DNA from: Chloroflexota bacterium | GTDB taxonomy: Bacteria; Chloroflexota; Anaerolineae; B4-G1; SLSP01 | DNA length: 52,449 bases | Direction of reading: 5' to 3' | NCBI GenBank assembly: GCA_029555965.1 | Contig: JAKQHY010000195.1 | Location: 1 to 52,449, forward strand | In this document: positions 30,587 to 38,990 of the stretch, piece by piece | Position numbering within the stretch: position 1 is the stretch's first letter | Layout of the letters: each line of letters begins with the position of its first letter | Made by a program: the position numbers and the translations under genes | The notes under the pieces: model-generated | Told to the model about the DNA's origin: nothing | Seen by the model: the letters and a program-made list of their open reading frames with translations, nothing else | The model's database searches: none

Positions 30587-31753
30587 TCACATCTCAACCC
30601 GGAACGCTTCCCCGCGATAGACCTTATACAGCGCCGCCTCTGGGGATAGCGGGATGTCGGCCAATCGGTAGTAGACATATTTGAACAAATCGCGCAACAA
30701 CGCGGTCGCTACCGGCGCCAAAAACAGCCCAAGCACTCCGCCCAACTCACTGCCGATGACCAGGACAACCATCACCACCGCCGGGTGAATTTGGACGCTC
30801 TCGCCCAAGACACGCGGGGTGAGAAATATATTTTCCACTTGTTGCAGCGCAATGACAAAAATGGCCGTAATTAGCGCCTTCGTGGGGTCCTGCGCCAGCG
30901 CAATCAACACGGCCGGAATCCCACCCAACAGGGGGCCGATGTTGGGGATCAATTCAAATACACCGGCTATCAACCCCAACAACAACGAAAACCGCACACC
31001 AATGATACTCAACCCAATCGCTGAGGTGATACCGATGATAACGCCCAATAACAACTGACCGCGCAAATAGGAACTCAACGTGCGATCCACCAGTCGCAGC
31101 AGCATCACAATGTCGGTACGCCACGAAATTGGGAATATATTGAGCATCGAATTTTCTAACTGATCATAATCCTTGATCAGAAAGAACGTCCAAAAAGGGA
31201 TGATCAGGACGGCTAACACCAGGCTGGCCGTGTAGGTAATCGCCCCCACTGTACCCGCTAACGCCTGTCGCACTGTATTGGTGAACCAGGCCGAAAGATT
31301 CGTCAATGCCTCTTCAGTCTGCGCCTGCACCTGTTCTGGCAGTAGACGATATTGCGCCAGCAAATCCTCTCCCCAGCGTGAGATGGCATCCCAGATGGCC
31401 TCCCGTTGATCCCACAGGGCCACCGCTTGATCTTTCACCATCGGGATGACCAACGCGATAAATCCGGCAACCAAAGCTATCGATATCAGATAGACCAGCA
31501 CAATGGACAGAGGTCGTCCCACCCGTTTGAGGAAACCCAGCCGCCGTCGCTTTGATAACCAGACAAACCCCTGCTCAAGAATGGTGACCAACGGGAAGAT
31601 CAAGTAAGCGAGCGCCAACCCCAACATATAGGGCGCCAGCGTATTACGCGCCGCCCACAGAATCCCCCCCAGCACCACGAATTGCGCCACAATGACCATT
31701 AGCCGCCCGCGCCGCTGGCGCGGAATGTCCTGCCACCACTGATACAGTCCCAT
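30587..31753 (-). CDS. AI-2E family transporter (PerM/YtvI-like)
   Basis: This 388-residue membrane protein has about eight hydrophobic helices in the arrangement of the AI-2E exporter family: two early pairs, a long soluble region (about 105-165), then a C-terminal membrane half. Signatures include F-F-L-I-K-D, L-R-G-Q-L-L-L-G-V-I and L-I-P-N-I-G-P-L-L-G-G-I-P. Substrates of this family vary (AI-2, Na+/H+ exchange, undefined), so no specific function is claimed. The ATG lies three bases after the lepA stop, with GAGGA inside the lepA end, so the two are translationally linked. Confidence 0.92.
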   Translation of the reverse strand: MGLYQWWQDIPRQRRGRLMVIVAQFVVLGGILWAARNTLAPYMLGLALAYLIFPLVTILEQGFVWLSKRRRLGFLKRVGRPLSIVLVYLISIALVAGFIALVIPMVKDQAVALWDQREAIWDAISRWGEDLLAQYRLLPEQVQAQTEEALTNLSAWFTNTVRQALAGTVGAITYTASLVLAVLIIPFWTFFLIKDYDQLENSMLNIFPISWRTDIVMLLRLVDRTLSSYLRGQLLLGVIIGITSAIGLSIIGVRFSLLLGLIAGVFELIPNIGPLLGGIPAVLIALAQDPTKALITAIFVIALQQVENIFLTPRVLGESVQIHPAVVMVVLVIGSELGGVLGLFLAPVATALLRDLFKYVYYRLADIPLSPEAALYKVYRGEAFRVEM

Positions 31754-31756
31754 CGC

Positions 31757-33568
31757 TCAATCCTCATCCAGTCTTAGCATAGCCAGGAACGCTTCCTGGG
31801 GAATAATCACGTTGCCTAACTGTTTCATACGTTTTTTGCCGGCCTTTTGTTTCTCCAACAGTTTGCGTTTGCGCGTGATGTCGCCGCCGTAACACTTGGC
31901 TAACACGTCCTTGCGCAAGGCTTGAACGTTGACCCGCGCGATGACTTTGCCGCCGACCACCGCCTGGATGGGCACCTCAAACAACTGGCGGGGGATGGCC
32001 TCCTTCATTTTGCGGATCAGCAGCGAGCCTTTATCGTAGGCCATATCCCGGTGGACGATGATCGCCAGCGCGTCCACGGAGTCTTTGTTGACCAGCACGT
32101 CCACCTTCACCAGATCGTCGGGACGGTAACTGTCAAACGCATAATCCATCGAGGCGTAGCCCCGCGTGGCCGACTTGAGCCGGTCGTGCAAGTCAATCAC
32201 CATTTCCGCCAACGGCGTCTCAAATGTGAGCAGCACCCGCAGATTGTCCAGCGTCTCCGTCATCAGCAGATTGGCGCGCTTGCGACGGAAAATTTCCATC
32301 ACCGCGCCGAGATACTCGGTGGGTGTGATGACCTGCACTTTCATCCATGGCTCGCGCACCTCCTGGATGGTCGAGGGGTCGGGCAAATCCGCCGGGCGAT
32401 GAATTTCGATCTCCTCGCCATTGGTCAACACCACCTGATACGCCACACTGGGCGCGGTCACGACTAAATCCTGGTTGTATTCCCGTTCCAGCCGTTCCTG
32501 CACGATGTCCATGTGGAACAATCCCAAAAAACCGCAACGGAACCCGAATTGCAACGCCTGGGACGTTTCGGGGATGTAGGTCAGTGAGGCGTCGTTGAGT
32601 TGCAATTTTTCCAGCGCGTCCCGCAAATTGGCGTAATCGTCAGCTTCGGAAGGGTAGAGGCTGGCAAAGACCATCGGTTTGACGGCGCGATAGCCCGGCA
32701 GCGGCTCGCTTGCCGGGCGGCGTGCCTCCGTGACCGTGTCGCCCACGTGCGCCTCGCGCACCGTTTTGAGGCCGGTGGCGATGTACCCCACCTCGCCGGC
32801 GCACAACTGTTCCACCGGCTGCATATCCGGCGTGAATACGCCTACCTCCACCGGCTCGGTCTTCGCGTCGGTCGCCATCATCAACAACGGCGTGTCGCGG
32901 GTCACCCGCCCTTCCTGCAAGCGCACGTAAGCGATCACGCCCTTGTACGAGTCATAGTGCGAGTCGAAAATCAATGCGCGCAGCGGCGCCGCTTCGTCCG
33001 CGCCGCTTGGCGGCGGTACATGATCCACCACGGCTTGCAAAATCGCCTCAACGTTGGTGCCCTCTTTGGCCGATACCGCAATGACATCCTCCTGCGGCAT
33101 CCCTAGCAATTCTGCCACCTCGTGGGTCACACGCGGCACGTCCGCCGTCGCCAGATCGATCTTGTTGATGACCGGCACAATCTCCAGATCGTTTTCCAAC
33201 GCCAGGTACAGATTCGCCAACGTCTGCGCTTCCACGCCCTGCGTCGCGTCCACCACCAGCACCGCCCCCTCGCACGCGGCCAGCGCGCGGCTGACCTCGT
33301 AGGCGAAGTCCACGTGACCGGGCGTGTCAATCAGGTTCAGTTCATACGTCATCCCATCCGCCGCCTTCCAATGCATCTGCACCGCCGAGGCTTTGATGGT
33401 GACGCCCTTCTCCTGCTCCAGGGCCATGCTGTCCAACAGTTGCGACTGCGACGAAAACTTGCGCGACTCCACCGTGCCGGTCACTTCCAACAGCCGGTCG
33501 GCCAGCGTGGACTTGCCGTGATCAATGTGCGCGATAATGCTGAAATTCCGAATATACCTTGAATCCAT
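31757..33568 (-). CDS. lepA: Elongation factor 4 (back-translocating GTPase LepA)
   Basis: This 603-residue ribosomal GTPase has the usual EF4 length. GTP motifs: AHIDHGKST near residue 12, DTPGHVDF and NKID. The EF4-specific C-terminal domain is present, with the late R-K-R-K-L-L-E-K-Q-K-A-G-K-K-R-M-K-Q basic block and a conserved V-I-I-P-Q-E-A-F. LepA acts on stalled or wrongly translocated ribosomes. The start at 33568 has AAGGTGGG upstream; a further in-frame ATG at 33592 lies at the edge of repeat family A and is rejected. It heads a two-gene unit with the AI-2E-type permease. Confidence 0.98.
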   Translation of the reverse strand: MDSRYIRNFSIIAHIDHGKSTLADRLLEVTGTVESRKFSSQSQLLDSMALEQEKGVTIKASAVQMHWKAADGMTYELNLIDTPGHVDFAYEVSRALAACEGAVLVVDATQGVEAQTLANLYLALENDLEIVPVINKIDLATADVPRVTHEVAELLGMPQEDVIAVSAKEGTNVEAILQAVVDHVPPPSGADEAAPLRALIFDSHYDSYKGVIAYVRLQEGRVTRDTPLLMMATDAKTEPVEVGVFTPDMQPVEQLCAGEVGYIATGLKTVREAHVGDTVTEARRPASEPLPGYRAVKPMVFASLYPSEADDYANLRDALEKLQLNDASLTYIPETSQALQFGFRCGFLGLFHMDIVQERLEREYNQDLVVTAPSVAYQVVLTNGEEIEIHRPADLPDPSTIQEVREPWMKVQVITPTEYLGAVMEIFRRKRANLLMTETLDNLRVLLTFETPLAEMVIDLHDRLKSATRGYASMDYAFDSYRPDDLVKVDVLVNKDSVDALAIIVHRDMAYDKGSLLIRKMKEAIPRQLFEVPIQAVVGGKVIARVNVQALRKDVLAKCYGGDITRKRKLLEKQKAGKKRMKQLGNVIIPQEAFLAMLRLDED

Positions 33569-33586
33569 CGTCCCACCTTCTTTAGT

Positions 33587-33660
33587 TTTCACCGCAGAGG
33601 CCGCTGAGTTCGCAGAGATTTTATAACGACTTTGCGCTCTCCGCGCTCTCCGCGGTGAAA
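33587..33660. repeat. Short variant of repeat family A upstream of lepA
   Basis: TTTTCACCGCAGAGGCCGC...TTCGCAGAG is followed by CTCTCCGCGCTCTCCGCGG and TGAAATTCC, an imperfect hairpin. It shares the CACCGCAGAG words of family A but lacks the CAGCGGTTGGATGAAAA arm. It fills the gap between tlyA and lepA. Confidence 0.75.
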
Positions 33661-33673
33661 TTCCGTATTTACG

Positions 33674-34462
33674 TTATTCCAAGTGCGCTACTTCGGCCAA
33701 CGCGGCGTCAATCCACGGCGCGGCGTCTTCGTCCCCCGCCGCGCGCTGCCACCAGCCGAGAAATTCCACATTGCCGGCCGGGCCGCGCAGCGGCGACGCT
33801 ATCAGCCCGCGCAGCGCCAATCCGAGCGCCGAGAGCGCCGCCGTCACATCCTCAAGCACCTGCCGGTGCGCCGCCGAATCGCGCACCACACCCCCGCGCC
33901 CCACGGACGCGCGCCCCGCCTCAAACTGCGGCTTGATGAGCGTCACCACGTTGCCGCCGGGCTTCAGCCAGCGCACCGCCGTCGCGTAAATCGTGCGCAG
34001 CGCGATGAACGACACGTCCGAGACCACCATGTCCACCGGCTCTGGCAGCGCCGTCACGTACCGCGCGTTGACGCGCTCCATCAACACCACGCGCGCATCC
34101 TGCCGCAGCGTCCACGCGAGCTGCCCGTAGCCCACATCCAGCGCGTAGACCTTCGCCGCGCCGCGCTGCAACAGGCAATCCGTGAACCCGCCCGCCGCCG
34201 CGCCGATGTCGGCGGCGGTCTTGCCGGCCACGTCCAGCGGGAACCGCGCCAGCGCCGCTTCCAACTTCTCGCCACCGCGACTGACGAAGCGCGGCTTGGA
34301 CTTGAGGGTCAGCGTCGCGTCGGCGGGCAGCAATGCACCGGGCTGATCGGACAACTCCCCATTGACCAGCACCTCGCCCGCGCGGATCAGCCGCTGCGCC
34401 CGATCCGCATCCGCCGCCAGCCCGCGCGCTACCAGTAACACATCCAGGCGTTCTTGCTTCAC
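33674..34462 (-). CDS. tlyA: TlyA family rRNA 2'-O-methyltransferase
   Basis: This 262-residue protein joins an N-terminal S4 RNA-binding domain (about 3-60, R-L-D-V-L-L-V-A-R-G-L-A) to a Rossmann-fold methyltransferase with the SAM loop ADIGAAAGGFTDCLLQ and the TlyA motif KPQFE. TlyA methylates riboses in 16S and 23S rRNA; in mycobacteria its loss gives capreomycin resistance. The start codon is GTG with no clear ribosome-binding site. The gene lies between rluD and lepA on the same strand, all serving the ribosome, though repeats separate the three. Confidence 0.95.
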   Translation of the reverse strand: MKQERLDVLLVARGLAADADRAQRLIRAGEVLVNGELSDQPGALLPADATLTLKSKPRFVSRGGEKLEAALARFPLDVAGKTAADIGAAAGGFTDCLLQRGAAKVYALDVGYGQLAWTLRQDARVVLMERVNARYVTALPEPVDMVVSDVSFIALRTIYATAVRWLKPGGNVVTLIKPQFEAGRASVGRGGVVRDSAAHRQVLEDVTAALSALGLALRGLIASPLRGPAGNVEFLGWWQRAAGDEDAAPWIDAALAEVAHLE

Positions 34463-34505
34463 ACGTCAAGGATACTCGAAAAACAAAAAATGACAAACGA
34501 GAGGC

Positions 34506-34617
34506 AATGAGTAATGAGTAATGAGGGAGGTGGGGAATAGGAAATAGGGAGTAGGGAGTAAGGAATAGGAAGTAGGAAATCAGTAACTCCTAACTCCTAA
34601 CTTCTATCTCCTATCTC
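34506..34617. repeat. Sixteen degenerate heptamer repeats between rluD and tlyA
   Basis: The stretch can be read as sixteen contiguous 7-base units: AATGAGT twice, AATGAGG, GAGGTGG, GGAATAG, GAAATAG, GGAGTAG, GGAGTAA, GGAATAG, GAAGTAG, GAAATCA, GTAACTC, CTAACTC, CTAACTT and CTATCTC twice. The last units are the complement of the earlier GAGTAG/GAAGTAG units, so the array can fold on itself. The rluD stop codon and last residues lie in the complementary part. Confidence 0.9.
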
Positions 34618-35559
34618 GCCCACTCGCTCCACCAACGTCAGTGCATCCAACACGGCCTGCAAATCGGGGGGCAAGGGAACGGAAAAGGTCAGGGCGGCGG
34701 CGGTGATGGGGTGGGTTAAATGCAATTCTTGGGCGTGCAGGAATTGGCGCGGGGCGACGGCGGGCGCGTGGGGCGGGCCGTAGGTCACGTCGCCCACCAG
34801 GGGATAGCCGAGCCACGCAAAGTGGACGCGGATTTGGTGTGTGCGCCCGGTGAGTAAGTCAATGCTCGCCAGGGTATATGGGCGATTCTGCGCGTCGCGG
34901 TAATGCGCCAGGACACGCCAGCGCGTGCGGGCCGGTTTTCCATCGGCAATCACCGCCATTTTCTGCCGGTGTACCCGATGCCGGCCAATCGGCGCATCTA
35001 TGATTCCCTCAGATTGCGGCAACATGCCGTTCAGCAGGGCAATGTACCGCTTTTCGACTGTTCGCTGCTTGAACTGTCGTTGCAAGGCGCGGATGGCCTG
35101 ATCGTGTTTGGCGATGACCAGCACGCCGGACGTGTCTTTGTCCAGTCGGTGGACGACGCCGGGGCGGATTTCGCCGCCGATCCCCGTCAAATCCGGGCAA
35201 TGCGCCAGCACCGCGTTGACCAGCGTGCCGGAGAGGTTTCCCGCCCCCGGATGTACTACCATCCCGGCGGCTTTGTTGAGCACCAGCATGTCCGCATCCT
35301 CATACAGGATGTCCAGCGGCAAATCTTCTGGCGTCACCGTGGCGGGGACGGGCGGCGGCACGCGCACCATGATGACATCGCCGGCGCGCAGTTTGTAGGC
35401 GGCCTGCGTCAACACGACGTCGTTCACCGTCACCTGCCCCTCGTCAATTAGCCGCTGCACCGCGCTGCGTGACAGATCAGGCAGCGCTTGAGCGATGAAG
35501 CGGTCTACCCGTTCGCCCTTTTCGGTCGCGGAGAGTTTGAAAATTTGTTCTTCAGTCAT
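34597..35559 (-). CDS. rluD: RluD-type 23S rRNA pseudouridine synthase
   Basis: This 320-residue synthase has an N-terminal S4 domain (about 14-75) and an RsuA/RluA catalytic domain. The catalytic Asp is in HRLDKDTSGVLV, followed by later motifs including G-R-T-H-Q-I-R-V-H and P-L-V-G-D-x-x-Y-G. RluD modifies helix 69 of 23S rRNA; separation from RluC-type enzymes by motif alone is not complete. The C-terminal residues E-I-G-D-R-S and the TAG are read from the heptamer array. Its start codon lies four bases after a family B repeat, which therefore occupies the place of the usual ribosome-binding site. Confidence 0.92.
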   Translation of the reverse strand: MTEEQIFKLSATEKGERVDRFIAQALPDLSRSAVQRLIDEGQVTVNDVVLTQAAYKLRAGDVIMVRVPPPVPATVTPEDLPLDILYEDADMLVLNKAAGMVVHPGAGNLSGTLVNAVLAHCPDLTGIGGEIRPGVVHRLDKDTSGVLVIAKHDQAIRALQRQFKQRTVEKRYIALLNGMLPQSEGIIDAPIGRHRVHRQKMAVIADGKPARTRWRVLAHYRDAQNRPYTLASIDLLTGRTHQIRVHFAWLGYPLVGDVTYGPPHAPAVAPRQFLHAQELHLTHPITAAALTFSVPLPPDLQAVLDALTLVERVGEIGDRS

Positions 35560-35562
35560 TTT

Positions 35563-35650
35563 CTCAACGGATTAAGCGGATACAACGAATCATTCGTTGT
35601 ATCCGTAAAACTTTTCTTTGCGTCCTTGCGCCTTTGCGTGAAACCCTCTG
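35563..35650. repeat. Repeat family B hairpin between hutI and rluD
   Basis: CGGATACAACGAAT (35577-35590) and ATTCGTTGTATCCG (35592-35605) are perfect inverses, preceded by CTCAACGGATTAAG. The stretch to 35650 holds GCGTCCTTGCGCCTTTGCG, a word family also seen near 26468-26490. Confidence 0.8.
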
Positions 35651-35653
35651 TTT

Positions 35654-36928
35654 TCAAAGCGTCCCAATCACGATTTCGCCATGCTTGATCACCCCCGCCA
35701 CAGGATTCCCGCCGAAACGATACCCCAGGTGGCGATAATCGGGCAAGTCCAGCACCAGGATGTCGGCGGCGTAGCCGGGTGTGAGGCTGCCCACCTTGTC
35801 CCCCAGGCCGACGGCGCAGGCCGCGTTCAGCGTCGCCGCCACGAGCGCCTGCGCGGGCGTCAAGTGAAGATAGCGGCACGCCAACGCGATGATGAACGGC
35901 ATGGATTCCGTCCAGGCGGTGCCGGGATTGCAGTCTGTCGCCAGGGCGAGCGCGCCGCCCGCCGCCAGGAGCGCCCGCGCGGGCGTGTAGTCGTGATGTC
36001 CGAGGCCGAACGGCGTCGCCGGCAGTGATACCGCCACCGTCTGCGCCGCGCCGAGCGCCGCAATCTCGTCCGGCGGCGTCGTGACCAGGTGATCGGCGGA
36101 CGTGGCGTGCAAGTCTACTGCCAGCCGCGTCCCCCCCAGCGGCGCGAATTCGTCAGCGTGAATCTTGAGGGGGAAACCCATCCGCTGCGCCGCCTCCAGA
36201 ATCGCGCGGCTCTGCGCCAGGTCGAACGCGCCTGTTTCACAGAATACGTCGCAGAAAGGCAACTGCGCCAGACCCAATTCGCGCGCCTTGTCCGCGACGG
36301 CCGGCAGCATTTCGGTTATCAACAAGTCCACGTAAGCTTGCGGGGATTGGCGATACTCGGCGGGGATCGCGTGTGCGCCCAGAAAGGTGGGAACTAAGGT
36401 GGCCGGATGGGCGCGATCCAGCGCGGCAATCGCCTCAAGCTGCCGCAACTCCGTCGCCGTCTCCAGGCCATAGCCGGTCTTCACCTCCACGGTCGTCGTC
36501 CCGTGCGCCAGCATCCGGTCGAGGCGGGCGCGCGTCTCCGCGATCAGCGTGGAGGTGGACGCAGCGCGGGTGGCGCGCACCGTGGACATGATGCCGCCGC
36601 CGGACGCCATGATCTCCATGTAAGTCGCGCCGGCCACGCGCTGCTCGAACTCGGCGGCGCGGTCGCCGGCCCAGACCAGGTGCGTGTGCGGGTCCACAAA
36701 GCCGGGGCAGACCACGCGGCCCCGCGCGTTAATTTCGCGGGCGGCGCGAAAGTGCGCACGTACCTCCGGCGTGGTCCCCGTTGCCACTACCCGTCGCTTG
36801 TTTACGACCAGCGCGCCATCGAGGATCAATCCCAGGTCGCCTAAGTGGTCGCTACGCTGTGGGCCTCCGGCGTAGGGTGGGATTGTGCAAAGCTGTGTTG
36901 CGGAGTGAATGATTAAGTCTACATCCAT
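35654..36928 (-). CDS. hutI: Imidazolonepropionase
   Basis: This 424-residue amidohydrolase has metal motif D-P-H-T-H-L-V-W-A-G-D-R near residue 78. It also has the family segments T-T-x-E-x-K-T-G-Y-G-L, H-A-D-E-F, a later T-S-A-D-H-L and A-T-D-C-N-P-G-T. HutI opens the imidazolone ring in histidine degradation, giving N-formimino-glutamate. The other hut genes are not in the window, so the pathway must be completed elsewhere. GAGGG precedes the ATG. It may share a transcript with rluD downstream, although a family B hairpin lies between. Confidence 0.95.
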   Translation of the reverse strand: MDVDLIIHSATQLCTIPPYAGGPQRSDHLGDLGLILDGALVVNKRRVVATGTTPEVRAHFRAAREINARGRVVCPGFVDPHTHLVWAGDRAAEFEQRVAGATYMEIMASGGGIMSTVRATRAASTSTLIAETRARLDRMLAHGTTTVEVKTGYGLETATELRQLEAIAALDRAHPATLVPTFLGAHAIPAEYRQSPQAYVDLLITEMLPAVADKARELGLAQLPFCDVFCETGAFDLAQSRAILEAAQRMGFPLKIHADEFAPLGGTRLAVDLHATSADHLVTTPPDEIAALGAAQTVAVSLPATPFGLGHHDYTPARALLAAGGALALATDCNPGTAWTESMPFIIALACRYLHLTPAQALVAATLNAACAVGLGDKVGSLTPGYAADILVLDLPDYRHLGYRFGGNPVAGVIKHGEIVIGTL

Positions 36929-36954
36929 TGTTATCCCTCATATTTTTCCAGAGG

Positions 36955-37009
36955 AATTCTTTATAAATCGGTGTATCCCTAGCGGTTGGCTGAAAATTTT
37001 TATCACAGT
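36955..37009. repeat. Degenerate copy of repeat family A
   Basis: GAATTC, a 21-base middle, then AGCGGTTGGCTGAAAATTTT and ATCACAG align end to end with the family A arm (same spacing) but with many substitutions in the middle. This indicates an old copy. Confidence 0.6.
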
Positions 37010-37043
37010 TGGACGAACATGGCGCCTGATGCCCCTATGATAC

Positions 37044-37070
37044 AAAAGGCCGGGACACATGTTCCCGGCC
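37044..37070 (-). terminator. Terminator of the lytic transglycosylase gene
   Basis: GGCCGGGA (37048-37055) and TCCCGGCC (37063-37070) form an 8-bp stem. On the minus strand it is followed by TTTTG. It begins 26 bases after the stop codon. Confidence 0.8.
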
Positions 37071-37096
37071 CACTTATCCTGAGACTGTCTTTGCTA

Positions 37097-38827
37097 TTAT
37101 TCGCCGCTGTCTGGCGGTTTGATAAAGATACCCACCACCACTGAATTCTCGCCGTCCGAGATGATCACACTGCCGACGATGTTCCCGGCTCGATGCGGTG
37201 AACTGACCTCGAACCTGATTGTTTCGGAAGTTGGCCCACCGACCACATTGGTCGGATCATTCCAGGCATAGGTGTACCGGCAGGTGCCTTCATGTCCGCG
37301 CGCGAAAATCACAGCCGTCCAGCCCTCGATTGTATTAAATTTCTGCATTTGCCAGGCTTCGCCAAACAAGGGGAGGCCTGTGCAGGCGATGACGGGCTTG
37401 GGCGTTTCTGTGGGGCTGAGCGTCTCTGTGGGGCTGAGCGTTTCTGTGGGGCCTGGCGTCGGGCTGGCCGTTAATGTCGGGCGCGGTGTGACTTCGGGGG
37501 CGCTTCGCAAATCGCGTATGAGTTGCAAGTTGGCGACTTCGGTCCAACCGGTCAGTTGTCCATCCAGTGTGGTGATATATACCCAATCCGGGGCTGCTGC
37601 CGTATAACCTAACACCTTTACCCGGGTTGCCGCCGGCAGGGTCTCAGTGACATCCCACCAGCGCGTGGCGCCAGGACGCAGGGTCGCTCCCGCATCGCGC
37701 ACCACGGCATCCGCGTTAGACCCAGCTTGGGGGTTGGGGGTTGGCGTGGGGGGAAAGGGGGTGGGGGTTGCCGTCACCGTTGACGCAGTGTTAGGCGTTG
37801 CCGAGGCCGTGGGGGTGGCATCAAGGAAGAGAGTGGGGGTCGTCAGCGGGGATTGCTCTGGCGGCGCCGTGGGCAGCAGTTGCTCGGTAGGGGGAACGTT
37901 TGGCGTCAATGTTGGCGTCAATGTCGGCGTCGGGGTGGGCGTAGCTGTCGCAGCCGGCGTCGAAGTCGGCTGTAGTTGTAACGGTGTTGGCATTGGGGTG
38001 GGGGAGGTCGTTGGGATCGGGGTGACTATGCCTGGTGTGGGGTTACCGGTGAGCCAACGATTTTGCCCTACGATATACAACCACATGCCCACCGTATAGA
38101 CTTCGCCCGTCGCCTCATCCATGCAGCGCGCCACAAAGGTGGTAGGCGCTCGCGCCGGGATCAAATACGCACCCTCCGGGGTCAGGTTCTCTTGACCGTA
38201 AAAGTAAACATCTCCCCGCACTACATCGGCTACCCAGATGGGGCCTTGAATTACCGGGGACTGCACGGCGAAAAAGGCGACCCAACGTTCCGTGATCCCG
38301 TGCCGATAGGCGATGGCGGTGGCATAATCGCGCAGGATGGCCGCGGCGTAGGCTCGCGGGCGGCGATAGGCCACCTGATCCCATCCGCCATTGTATGCGG
38401 CCAGGGCGTTAAAAACATCGCCATGCCCCTGTTGAATGACGGTTGCTAAAGTGCGCGTCCCCCAAAAGAGATTGGTCGCTGGGTCAAGCAGTTCTTGTTG
38501 GGTAGGGCGCCAGCTAAACCCGGCCTCTTTGGGCATAATCTGCATCAATCCGACGGCGCCAGCCGGTCCGATGGCTTGCGCATCACCACGCGATTCCAGC
38601 CACATCACGGCGGCCACCAGATCGGGATCCAAAGAGCGTCGTTCGGCTTCTTTGACAATCATGGCATCCCAGGCTTGAATCGCAGCGGGCCAATGCGGGG
38701 ATAAGATGGTCCCACTTTGGGGGTCGGGAACAGGCGATGTGGGGAGCGCGCCGACATGGTTCACCATGACGCCTGATAATAGCGCCAATACCAACCATAA
38801 TACTCCCCGCATTCGTGGCGGTTTCAT
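37097..38827 (-). CDS. Secreted lytic transglycosylase (SLT) with SH3-like and Thr/Pro-rich regions
   Basis: This is a 576-residue exported protein. A signal segment (about 8-28) is followed by an SLT domain (about 50-195) with catalytic Glu78 in W-L-E-S-R-G-D and the block G-A-V-G-L-M-Q-I-M-P, then A-A-Y-N-G-G. It should cleave peptidoglycan glycan chains. A long Thr/Pro-rich linker follows (about 270-370), then an SH3-like region (about 375-430), a second linker with S-P-T-E-T repeats, and a C-terminal domain of unknown type (about 470-576). The ATG at 38827 has GGAGAG upstream. Longer frames run through the promoter and are rejected. Confidence 0.9.
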   Translation of the reverse strand: MKPPRMRGVLWLVLALLSGVMVNHVGALPTSPVPDPQSGTILSPHWPAAIQAWDAMIVKEAERRSLDPDLVAAVMWLESRGDAQAIGPAGAVGLMQIMPKEAGFSWRPTQQELLDPATNLFWGTRTLATVIQQGHGDVFNALAAYNGGWDQVAYRRPRAYAAAILRDYATAIAYRHGITERWVAFFAVQSPVIQGPIWVADVVRGDVYFYGQENLTPEGAYLIPARAPTTFVARCMDEATGEVYTVGMWLYIVGQNRWLTGNPTPGIVTPIPTTSPTPMPTPLQLQPTSTPAATATPTPTPTLTPTLTPNVPPTEQLLPTAPPEQSPLTTPTLFLDATPTASATPNTASTVTATPTPFPPTPTPNPQAGSNADAVVRDAGATLRPGATRWWDVTETLPAATRVKVLGYTAAAPDWVYITTLDGQLTGWTEVANLQLIRDLRSAPEVTPRPTLTASPTPGPTETLSPTETLSPTETPKPVIACTGLPLFGEAWQMQKFNTIEGWTAVIFARGHEGTCRYTYAWNDPTNVVGGPTSETIRFEVSSPHRAGNIVGSVIISDGENSVVVGIFIKPPDSGE

Positions 38828-38954
38828 AGGTTTTCTCTCTCCAACTGCATTTCTTTCCGGTGGCTGCTGCCTTGGCTGTGCGAGTCGCTCAGAGCCGGAT
38901 AAGGCCGGCCTCGAGCATGTGGGACAACTCCGCACAGTTTTCAACAGTAATAAA

Positions 38955-38982
38955 ACTATAGGGGTTTTCGAGGAATTGTCAA
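38955..38982 (-). promoter_or_regulatory. Promoter of the lytic transglycosylase gene
   Basis: On the minus strand, a perfect TTGACA (38982-38977) and TATAGT (38960-38955) are spaced by 16 bases, about 128 bases upstream of the start codon. The promoter begins just past the end of the SbcD-like gene. Confidence 0.78.
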
Positions 38983-38990
38983 GGCACGTT

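Noticed and set aside
34506..34617. Heptamer arrays considered as a CRISPR array
   Set aside because: Units are 7 bases with no spacers, and no cas gene is present. The period fits simple tandem repeats.
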